Shown: positions 1 through 5,541 of the stretch, in pieces
Position numbering within the stretch: the first letter of the stretch is position 1
Layout: each line of letters opens with the position of its first letter
From: an uncultured Clostridia bacterium
GTDB taxonomy: Bacteria; Bacillota; Clostridia; Saccharofermentanales; Saccharofermentanaceae
DNA length: 8,142 nucleotides
NCBI GenBank assembly: GCA_946545505.1
Contig: CAMNNN010000055.1
Location: forward strand, 1-8,142
Direction of reading: 5' to 3'
Position numbers and translations under genes: made by a program
The notes under the pieces: generated by a model
The model's database searches: none
What the model saw: only the letters and a program-made list of their open reading frames with translations
What the model was told of the DNA's origin: nothing

Positions 1-54
1 CGTTATCTGGAACATTTCAAGACCGCCTCGTTATGACCACTTCGATACATCTCC
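1..54 (-). tRNA. tRNA-Ser (UGA anticodon), 5' part only, 3' side outside the window
   Basis: Read on the minus strand from position 54, the bases fit the 5' half of a class II serine tRNA. The acceptor strand is GGAGATG, then TA, then a three-pair D stem TCG/CGA enclosing a loop with GTGG. A single G follows, then the anticodon strand GCGGT and the loop CTTGAAA, whose anticodon TGA lies at 19-17. A strong promoter sits 12 bases upstream. The oddity is that the next bases (TGTTC) cannot pair with GCGGT; a normal gene would have something like ACCGC there. The gene is therefore interrupted, carries a small deletion, or is a pseudogene. Only 14 bases are visible past the loop, so the 3' half cannot be judged. 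The family call is good; functionality is uncertain. Confidence 0.7.
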
Positions 55-65
55 GAACGGTGCAG

Positions 66-94
66 ATTATAGCAGAATAGAAAACCACTTTCAA
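66..94 (-). promoter_or_regulatory. Strong sigma-A promoter for the tRNA-Ser gene
   Basis: On the minus strand TTGAAA (94-89) is followed by a 17-base spacer and TATAAT (71-66). TGC directly before the -10 gives an extended -10 as well. Expected initiation falls a few bases before the tRNA 5' end at 54. This is the best sigma-A match in the window and fits a stable-RNA promoter. Confidence 0.75.
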
Positions 95-215
95 CTTAAG
101 TATATCTATTGGCGCGCTTGGATAATTTGACTATAACTATCAACGGGGTCATGCATATGGCCATCAATAATATAGCACTACAAGCATTATAATCCGGGCG
201 CGGCTACTCCGCTAA

Positions 216-1196
216 TTACCTTAACAGATCAATGAGGCGGTCGAGATCTTCGTAATTCTTATAATCAATAATGATCTTTCCTCTTCCCGCTTCGCTGTCG
301 AGGATCTTAAGTCTTACCTTAGATCCGAGGGACTTCTTAAGTGTTGTCTCGACTTCCTTGGTGCTCAGCTCGAACTGAGGATCGAGGTCCTTCTTAGGAG
401 CCTTAGCGGCCTGTTCAGGATGCTCTAACAGATATGCATATCTCTTAACATATTCCTCAGCCTGTCTTACTGTCATGTCCTTAGCCAGGATCACGTTGGC
501 AACCTTACGCTGGTCCTCGGGATTCTTAAGAGAGAGAATTGCCTTGGCATGACCTGCGGAAAGGTCGCCGTTGATAATGTAGTCCTGCAAAGACTCATCA
601 ATATTGATAAGTCTTACCGTGTTGGCTATCGTAGCACGGGGCTTACCGAGTTTCTTGGCAAGTTTCTCCTGACTCATACCCGGTGCCTTAAGAAGATTAT
701 CCATGGCATAAGCTTCTTCAAGAGGGTTCAGATCTTCTCTCTGAAGATTCTCTATAAGAGCCTGTTCCATGATCTGCTGGCTGGTAAGCTCCCTTACTAT
801 GGCAGGAATCACCTTCAGCCCCGCTATACGCGCCGCTCTCCATCGTCTCTCACCTGCCACGATAATGTAGCCGTTTACCTTCTTTGTGACGATTATAGGC
901 TGTATTACGCCATTCTCCTTGATAGATGCAGCAAGCTCATTCAAAGCTTCGTCATCGAACACCTTTCTGGGCTGATCTGTATTAGGTGAGATATCGTTGA
1001 TCTTAAGCTCTACAACAGAGTCGCTTGTATCCTCCGGTATACCCTCGCTCGAAAGTAAAGCGTCGAGGCCCTTGCCGAGACCTCTTGATGACGATCCGGT
1101 CTTCTTTGCAGTTGTTGTCTTAGTTGTTGTTCTCGAAGCTGTTCTGGCTGCAGTCTTCTTTACCGCCTTCTTAGCTGTTACTTTTCTTACTGCCAT
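216..1196 (-). CDS. parB: Chromosome-partitioning protein ParB (Spo0J family), with a long basic N-terminal tail
   Basis: This is a 326-residue centromere-binding CTPase clamp that loads at parS, spreads on DNA and works with ParA and SMC to segregate the origin. Visible features in order: a Lys/Thr/Ala/Arg-rich tail (about 1-37), the ParA-stimulating box RGLGKGLDALL (38-48), the N-terminal CTP-binding domain with GERRWRA (115-121), ENLQRE (149-154), the helix-turn-helix region that reads parS (about 174-200), SAGHAKAIL (213-221), and a C-terminal dimerisation region (about 290-326). The start is supported by a GAGGTGA ribosome site 4 bases upstream (1207-1201). It lies 33 bases after parA, so the two are almost certainly one operon. 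Its two likely targets, perfect parS sites at 2081 and 3021, are in the same window. The basic tail is unusual because most family members begin only a few residues before the RGLGKGL box. No convincing terminator is seen after the stop. Confidence 0.96.
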   Translation of the reverse strand: MAVRKVTAKKAVKKTAARTASRTTTKTTTAKKTGSSSRGLGKGLDALLSSEGIPEDTSDSVVELKINDISPNTDQPRKVFDDEALNELAASIKENGVIQPIIVTKKVNGYIIVAGERRWRAARIAGLKVIPAIVRELTSQQIMEQALIENLQREDLNPLEEAYAMDNLLKAPGMSQEKLAKKLGKPRATIANTVRLINIDESLQDYIINGDLSAGHAKAILSLKNPEDQRKVANVILAKDMTVRQAEEYVKRYAYLLEHPEQAAKAPKKDLDPQFELSTKEVETTLKKSLGSKVRLKILDSEAGRGKIIIDYKNYEDLDRLIDLLR

Positions 1197-1229
1197 ATAA
1201 TCACCTCATATATAGATTTGTATCTATGT

Positions 1230-1994
1230 TTACTTAGTTCTCTTTATAACTTCTGCGGCCAATGATTCATATGCTTTGGCACCCTTGGAGTTCTTATCAT
1301 AGTCGAGGATTGCCACGCCGTGGCTGGGCGCTTCTGCAAGCCTTACGTTTCTCGGGATATAGGTATTGAACACCTTATCTCCAAAGTAATTAGATACTTC
1401 TTCCTCAACCTGCCTTGTCAGCTGAGTTCTTCTGTCAAACATAGTCAGAACTACACCGAGGATAGAGAGGTTCTTATTGAGCTTCTTCTTTACGATGTTG
1501 ATAGTATCTACAAGCTGCGTCAGTCCCTCGAGAGCATAGTACTCACCCTGGATAGGAATGATGATGCCATTTGAGGCTGTAAGAGCGTTGATAGTGAGAA
1601 TGCTGAGTGAAGGAGGACAATCGATGAGGATGTAGTCGTAATCATCAATGATTGGCTTGAGAGCTTCCTTCAGTACCTGCTCACGGGACATAACATTAAC
1701 AAGTTCGATCTCCGCACCGGCTAGGTTTATGTTTGTCGGACAAATGCTGACATTCTCAGCAGAAGACTCCCAGACAGCATCAGCGATCGGCTCTTCGTTA
1801 ACGAGAACATCGTATATCGTTGTCTCGAGTTCTCCTTTATCAACCCCGAGACCGCTGGTGGCGTTTCCCTGAGGATCTAGATCTATTACCAGCACCTTTT
1901 TCTTCTTTCTACCCAGAAATGCCGCGAGATTTACCGCAGTCGTAGTCTTTCCGACTCCACCCTTCTGGTTTGCCAAGGTAAGAACGTATGCCAT
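1230..1994 (-). CDS. parA: Chromosome-partitioning ATPase ParA (Soj family)
   Basis: This 254-residue protein has the usual length for a chromosomal ParA/Soj. These ATPases bind the nucleoid as ATP dimers, are stimulated by the ParB N-terminus, and in Firmicutes also influence DnaA. It shows the deviant Walker A KGGVGKTT (11-18) with its signature lysine, the DPQGNATSGLG motif (40-50), Walker B ILIDCPP (122-128), and RNVRLAEAPSHG (215-226) as in Soj proteins. It lacks the N-terminal helix-turn-helix of plasmid type Ia ParA proteins, which supports a chromosomal role. The start has an AAGGGGTG ribosome site (2006-1999) 4 bases upstream. It is the first gene after the parS/terminator hairpin at 2071-2100. 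Its own promoter should lie in the AT-rich 2000-2070 segment, where I see no clear -35/-10 pair. Confidence 0.97.
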   Translation of the reverse strand: MAYVLTLANQKGGVGKTTTAVNLAAFLGRKKKKVLVIDLDPQGNATSGLGVDKGELETTIYDVLVNEEPIADAVWESSAENVSICPTNINLAGAEIELVNVMSREQVLKEALKPIIDDYDYILIDCPPSLSILTINALTASNGIIIPIQGEYYALEGLTQLVDTINIVKKKLNKNLSILGVVLTMFDRRTQLTRQVEEEVSNYFGDKVFNTYIPRNVRLAEAPSHGVAILDYDKNSKGAKAYESLAAEVIKRTK

Positions 1995-2070
1995 ATAACA
2001 CCCCTTATTATTTAATATAAATAGATATTAACATTTATACTCAGATGCAAATATAACATTCATATAACAA

Positions 2071-2100
2071 ATAAAAAGGATGTTCCACGTGGAACATCCT
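2071..2100 (-). terminator. Intrinsic-terminator-like hairpin with parS at its core, after the zinc-ribbon gene
   Basis: A perfect 24-base palindrome (2077-2100) is followed on the minus strand by TTTTTAT. In RNA it would form a 10-pair stem with an ACGU loop, then a U-tract. It starts 25 bases after the zinc-ribbon stop codon and precedes parA. No T-run follows it on the plus strand, so it is oriented for the minus-strand transcript. The central 16 bases are a perfect parS, and the added AGGA/TCCT arms lengthen the stem. Confidence 0.72.
2081..2096. promoter_or_regulatory. parS: parS site 1 (perfect ParB-binding palindrome)
   Basis: The sequence TGTTCCACGTGGAACA exactly matches the 16-base Firmicutes parS consensus as I know it. 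It lies 86 bases upstream of the parA start. It should be a ParB loading site, and its position in front of parAB would also allow ParB to affect parA expression. Confidence 0.95.
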
Positions 2101-2125
2101 CATAAAAATAACAGATTTCTTAAGT

Positions 2126-2644
2126 TTAACCCTTCATTATTGCTCCTATGACACCTATGCCATAAACGACAATCATAAGAACTCCCATAAACAAGCCCAA
2201 GATACCAAGGATCATAGCGGAACGGTTAAGTGTAGAGTCATCACCCTTTTTCTTCTCTTTGTTGGCGTAAATGATTGCGATGATAGACAAAGGAATCGGA
2301 AGCATAAATAATCCGAGTAACCCACAGACGAAAGCAACTCTTGTGTTTTGGTTGGCTGCAGCAAGATTGCTATTGAGTGTAGGTCTGCCATAATATCTGT
2401 TAGCATTCTGATTATTACCGATTATATGTCCACAGTTAGGACAAGCCTTGGAAAAGTACTTAGTACCACAGTTAGGACATGTCTTGGGAATAGCATTAAA
2501 CCTAGTGCCACAGTCCGGACAATAAGCACCCTCGAAATGATTCTGACAATTAGGACAAACATACATAAAAGCAGAAGAACCGCAGCTGGCACATGTCCTG
2601 CTCTTATCATCTGTCTTACATCCACAAAATGTACATACCTTCAT
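2126..2644 (-). CDS. Zinc-ribbon membrane protein with three zinc ribbons and two membrane segments, function unknown
   Basis: This 172-residue protein has six CxxC knuckles at 4-7, 18-21, 30-33, 42-45, 56-59 and 68-71, enough for three four-cysteine zinc ribbons. A polar Asn-rich linker (about 76-102) follows, then two hydrophobic segments (about 103-127 and 142-169) separated by a charged loop containing KEKKKGDD. This layout resembles the common bacterial proteins with N-terminal zinc ribbons and a DUF4190-like two-helix tail. No signal peptide is visible, and I expect the ribbons to be cytosolic. The start has an AAGGGG ribosome site (2660-2655) about 10 bases upstream. A TATAAT at 2671-2666 on the coding strand could be a -10 but has no convincing -35. 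It follows a broken paralog by 54 bases and is closed by the parS hairpin. Residues 29-72 align without gaps to the paralog. No biochemical role can be assigned. Confidence 0.85.
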   Translation of the reverse strand: MKVCTFCGCKTDDKSRTCASCGSSAFMYVCPNCQNHFEGAYCPDCGTRFNAIPKTCPNCGTKYFSKACPNCGHIIGNNQNANRYYGRPTLNSNLAAANQNTRVAFVCGLLGLFMLPIPLSIIAIIYANKEKKKGDDSTLNRSAMILGILGLFMGVLMIVVYGIGVIGAIMKG

Positions 2645-2698
2645 TTCAATCTACCCCTTAAATAGATTATATAAACCGATAATAGCAAGGTGCCCTAA

Positions 2699-2992
2699 CT
2701 AAGTCAACTTAGCGGCCACAAACCCCAGGATTATAGCTATTATCACTACTGCAACGGTTATAAACAAAGTCTTAAAGAAAACTTTGTATAAGAGTTTCTC
2801 CTTCTTCTCGGGAGTTGCAGAATCATATTCTGATAAATAACCGGTAACGCAGAAGCCACAGTTGGGACAGACCTTTGAGTAGAATTAAATCTTGCAAGTA
2901 GGACAGATCTTAGGTTCAGCGTCCAATCTGATTCCGCATCTGCTGCAGAACTCACCTTCCATAGGTTCGTGACAATTAGGACAAGTATTCAT
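2699..2992 (-). pseudogene. Broken zinc-ribbon membrane protein, paralog of the next gene, with one in-frame stop
   Basis: Reading from ATG at 2992 gives 97 codons that end at TAG (2701-2699), with a single TAA at codon 36 (2887-2885). The frame otherwise encodes CxxC knuckles at 4-7, 16-19, 30-33 and 42-45 and one hydrophobic segment (about 76-94) near the C-terminus. A GGAG ribosome site (3002-2999) lies 6 bases before the ATG. Residues 3-46 align without gaps to residues 29-72 of the downstream protein, with about 23 identities by eye and every cysteine spacing preserved. The stop falls between the third and fourth knuckles, where the paralog has Lys. No ATG, GTG or TTG restart follows in frame soon after the stop, so the C-terminal part is probably not made. 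The intact remainder suggests a recent nonsense mutation, a sequencing error or, less likely, readthrough. Confidence 0.8.
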
Positions 2993-3004
2993 CTCTTACT
3001 CCGT

Positions 3005-3043
3005 AAATAAAAACAGGGATTGTTCCACGTGGAACAATCCCTG
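3005..3043 (-). terminator. Intrinsic-terminator-like hairpin with parS at its core, after gyrB
   Basis: A perfect 30-base palindrome (3014-3043) is followed on the minus strand by TTTTTATTT (3013-3005). In RNA it would be a 13-pair stem with an ACGU loop and a U-tract, beginning 14 bases after the gyrB stop. No T-run follows on the plus strand. The central 16 bases are a perfect parS. The flanking arms CAGGGAT/ATCCCTG differ from those of the other hairpin but are again fully complementary. Confidence 0.78.
3021..3036. promoter_or_regulatory. parS: parS site 2 (perfect ParB-binding palindrome)
   Basis: A second exact TGTTCCACGTGGAACA lies just downstream of the gyrB stop codon, 940 bases from site 1 centre to centre. 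It should be a second ParB loading point near the origin. Two strong sites this close would be expected to nucleate one continuous ParB domain. Confidence 0.95.
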
Positions 3044-3057
3044 AATCAGAAAACAAA

Positions 3058-5172
3058 TTAAGTATCGATGTTAGCCAGCTTAGCGTTCATCTGGATATAT
3101 TCCTTACGGGGATCTACCTCGTCACCCATAAGGAGAGTAAAGGTCTCGTCAGCAGCCTGAGCATCGGAAAGAGATACCTTGAGAAGCTTTCTGGTGTTAG
3201 GATTCATAGTTGTCTCCCATAACTGTTCAGAACTCATCTCACCAAGGCCCTTGAATCGCTGGATAAGAGGATTCTTCCAGCCTGTCTTCTCCTTAATTGA
3301 CTCTATCTCGGCATCATCATAAGCATAATATGCTTCGTCTCCCTGATATACCTTATAGAGCGGAGGACAAGCGATATAGACATATCCGCCATCTACAAGA
3401 GGTCTCAAATATCTGAAGAAGAATGTAAGCAACAAAGTTCTGATATGTGAACCGTCGACATCGGCATCGGCCATGATAATTACTTTATGATAGCGAAGCT
3501 TGCTCTCATCAAATTCTTCACCGATTCCGGCACCGAGAGCCATTACAACAGGCTGAAGCTTCTCGTTGGAATATACCTTATCAATACGGGCCTTCTCAAC
3601 ATTCAACATCTTACCCCAGAGAGGGAGAATAGCCTGATATTTACGCTCTCTGCCCTGCTTAGCAGAACCGCCGGCGGAGTCTCCCTCTACGATGAAGATC
3701 TCACAGAATTCAGCTTCATTTGACTGGCAGTCTGCAAGCTTACCGGGCAATGAGTTATTCTCAAATACAGTCTTCCTTCTGGTAAGTTCACGGGCTTTCT
3801 TAGCTGCATCACGTGCGCGGCTTGCCTGGAGGCATTTATCCATGATCATCTTACTTACATCAGGATTCTCCTCGAGGAATGTCATAAGCTTCTCGGATAC
3901 GGCACGCTCAACCATAGGCCTGATCTCAGCATTACCGAGCTTCGTCTTCGTCTGGCCCTCGAACTGAGGTTCAGGAAGCTTTACGGAAATGATAGCCGCA
4001 AGACCTTCTCTTGTGTCCTCAGACTGAAGCTTCTGATCGTTATCCTTAAGGTACTTATACTTCTTGGCATAATCATTTATAACTCGAGTCAGAGCAGCTC
4101 TGAAACCTGTCATATGTGTACCGCCCTCAGTTGTGGCGATATTATTCGCATAAGTATAAACCGTCTCCTGATAAGAGTCGTTATACTGCATTGCAATCTC
4201 TACGAAGCAGTCATCAACCTTGGTAGCCATATAGATAGGCTGGGGATTAATCTTCTCCTTATGACGGTTAAGATACTCAACGAAAGTAATGATGCCTCCG
4301 TCATAGTGAAGGTGAACATCCTTAGGCTCATCGCCTCTGTTATCGTGAAGATCGATAGTAACCTCGCGGTTAAGGAATGCCATCTCGCGGTAACGTGTAA
4401 TCATCGAATCAAAGTCGAATACGATGTCAGGGAAGATGGAATTATCAGGAATAAATGTAGTTCTGGTACCTGTATCGGAAGGATCACAGTCCCCTACGAT
4501 ATGCAGAGGCTCAGTTGTTTTACCCTTAGTAAATCCAATCTGATATATATGACCTTCACGCTTTACCTGAACTGTCATAGTGTCGGAAAGAGCGTTAACA
4601 ACAGATGCACCTACACCGTGAAGACCACCGGAAACACTGTATGCGCCGCCGCCGAACTTACCACCTGCATGAAGAATTGTATGTACAACTTCAACCGTAG
4701 GAATACCCTGCTTAGGGTGAATTCCAACAGGAATACCTGATCCGTCATCCGTAACAGTAACGGATCCGTCCTTATTAAGAACAACATCAATCTGATCACA
4801 ACGTCCTGCAAGAGCCTCATCTACAGAATTCGCTACGATCTCATAAACTAAGTGGTGAAGACCTCTTAATGTAGTGTCTCCGATGTACATTCCGGGACGC
4901 TTACGAACGGCTTCAAGACCTTCGAGAACCTGAATATCAGACTCATCATAAGCACTGGAATTCGTAGTATCGAACTCGTCCTGACCTTCTGTAACAGCTT
5001 CAATATCTTCAAGCTTCTCCTCTGAGAAGTTCTCAGTCATTGCTCTGGGATTCTCTGCAAGATTACGGAGCTCGTCATCATCAGCATCCTCGACAGGCTG
5101 ATAGTAAACGTCAACCGCTCCGGAGCTCTGAGGCTGTACAGATTCATTCAAATTCTTCTCTTCATCACTCAT
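3058..5172 (-). CDS. gyrB: DNA gyrase subunit B with a long acidic N-terminal extension
   Basis: This is the ATPase and TOPRIM subunit of DNA gyrase, which with GyrA introduces negative supercoils. I choose ATG at 5172 (704 residues) because AAGGAG (5189-5184) stands 11 bases before it. The in-frame GTG at 5199 would add 9 residues but has no ribosome site. The GHKL ATPase domain starts near residue 75 (YDESDIQVLEGLEAVRKR), with the Mg-site helix EIVANSVDEA (111-120), DDGSGIP (142-148) and GGLHGVG (182-188). The TOPRIM domain has EGDSAGG (496-502), PLWGKMLNVEKA (517-528) and DADVDGSHI (569-577), followed by QRFKGLGEM (638-646). The motif set and position favour GyrB over ParE. Residues 1-74 are an unusual low-complexity acidic extension. 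The residue before the Mg-binding Asn is Ala, where Asp is common. It follows remB by 35 bases and ends at the parS/terminator hairpin. gyrA, often next, is absent here. Confidence 0.96.
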   Translation of the reverse strand: MSDEEKNLNESVQPQSSGAVDVYYQPVEDADDDELRNLAENPRAMTENFSEEKLEDIEAVTEGQDEFDTTNSSAYDESDIQVLEGLEAVRKRPGMYIGDTTLRGLHHLVYEIVANSVDEALAGRCDQIDVVLNKDGSVTVTDDGSGIPVGIHPKQGIPTVEVVHTILHAGGKFGGGAYSVSGGLHGVGASVVNALSDTMTVQVKREGHIYQIGFTKGKTTEPLHIVGDCDPSDTGTRTTFIPDNSIFPDIVFDFDSMITRYREMAFLNREVTIDLHDNRGDEPKDVHLHYDGGIITFVEYLNRHKEKINPQPIYMATKVDDCFVEIAMQYNDSYQETVYTYANNIATTEGGTHMTGFRAALTRVINDYAKKYKYLKDNDQKLQSEDTREGLAAIISVKLPEPQFEGQTKTKLGNAEIRPMVERAVSEKLMTFLEENPDVSKMIMDKCLQASRARDAAKKARELTRRKTVFENNSLPGKLADCQSNEAEFCEIFIVEGDSAGGSAKQGRERKYQAILPLWGKMLNVEKARIDKVYSNEKLQPVVMALGAGIGEEFDESKLRYHKVIIMADADVDGSHIRTLLLTFFFRYLRPLVDGGYVYIACPPLYKVYQGDEAYYAYDDAEIESIKEKTGWKNPLIQRFKGLGEMSSEQLWETTMNPNTRKLLKVSLSDAQAADETFTLLMGDEVDPRKEYIQMNAKLANIDT

Positions 5173-5207
5173 TTTTGTAAAATCTCCTTGATAATTCACA
5201 AATAGAA

Positions 5208-5471
5208 TTAATATTTAACATTGTTATTCAGGCTATTCTCAAGCCTTCTTTGAAGTACTGACGATGATATCGAGCTTATGTAAGACCTCGTATCTGTAAG
5301 GATCAATGTCCTCGGAATGTCTTCAGTTAAGTACTGAAGCCTGTTATTCTCGTCCTCATTCTCGATAAAATCGGTGACGGTCCGCCTGGAGGGAGGCACA
5401 GTCTCAAGATTGATTATCGCACTGACACTCCCGGCCGTAACGAAGATATCGCCGCCGATATTTACGTACAT
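5208..5471 (-). CDS. remB: DUF370 family protein, RemB (YaaB)-like
   Basis: This is a small 87-residue protein of the DUF370/RemA-RemB family. RemA in Bacillus is a DNA-binding regulator of matrix genes; the role of the RemB branch between recF and gyrB is less well defined. I choose ATG at 5471, which has GGAGG (5484-5480) 8 bases upstream; the in-frame TTG at 5486 overlaps that site and is unlikely to be used. Visible family features are the N-terminal MYVNIGGD, a hydrophobic strand SAIINLE, a TVTDFIE helix near the middle, and the C-terminal TLILTD followed by YISSISSSVLQRR. The position between recF and gyrB is the classic one for this family and strengthens the call. An extended -10 promoter sits directly upstream, so it may be transcribed with gyrB independently of dnaN-recF. 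Confidence 0.88.
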   Translation of the reverse strand: MYVNIGGDIFVTAGSVSAIINLETVPPSRRTVTDFIENEDENNRLQYLTEDIPRTLILTDTRSYISSISSSVLQRRLENSLNNNVKY

Positions 5472-5491
5472 CGCATAATCCTCCAAGAAAA

Positions 5492-5509
5492 ATTATAGCA
5501 TAATATGCT
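5492..5509 (-). promoter_or_regulatory. Candidate extended -10 promoter for remB-gyrB, overlapped by an inverted repeat
   Basis: On the minus strand TGCTATAAT (5500-5492) is a perfect extended -10 in the very AT-rich gap after recF. No good -35 is visible 17 bases upstream. A 13-base inverted repeat, AGCATA-A-TATGCT (5497-5509), overlaps its upstream edge. Initiation would be near 5485, at the ribosome site, giving a leader of only about 14 bases. A second TATAAT at 5516-5511 could serve as an alternative start. Confidence 0.5.
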
Positions 5510-5541
5510 TATTATAATATAGAAAATATTAAAAAATATTA

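Noticed and set aside
199..213. Terminator after parB (GCGG/CCGC hairpin)
   Set aside because: It is a four-pair stem without a following T-tract, too weak to call.
1212..1227. ATAGAT/ATCTAT hairpin between parA and parB
   Set aside because: It is a short, mostly A-T stem with no T-tract, in an intercistronic gap just before the parB ribosome site; no clear function.
2758..2955. A 65-codon minus-strand open frame in the broken zinc-ribbon region
   Set aside because: It is in a different frame from the one that encodes the CxxC knuckles and membrane segment, has no cysteine pattern, and lacks support from the ribosome site at 3002-2999.
4114..4740. A 208-codon open frame on the plus strand inside gyrB
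   Set aside because: It is fully antisense to conserved GyrB sequence, and its translation shows no recognisable motif. I take it as a by-product of gyrB codon use on the other strand.
5173..5199. GTG at 5199 as the gyrB start
   Set aside because: It has no ribosome site, while AAGGAG lies between it and the ATG at 5172, which fits initiation at the ATG.
5192..5200. DnaA-box-like TAATTCACA upstream of gyrB
   Set aside because: It is a single isolated one-mismatch match with no neighbours; chance is a sufficient explanation.
5472..5486. TTG at 5486 as the remB start
   Set aside because: It overlaps the GGAGG ribosome site used by ATG 5471, and the family normally begins at MYxxxGGD.
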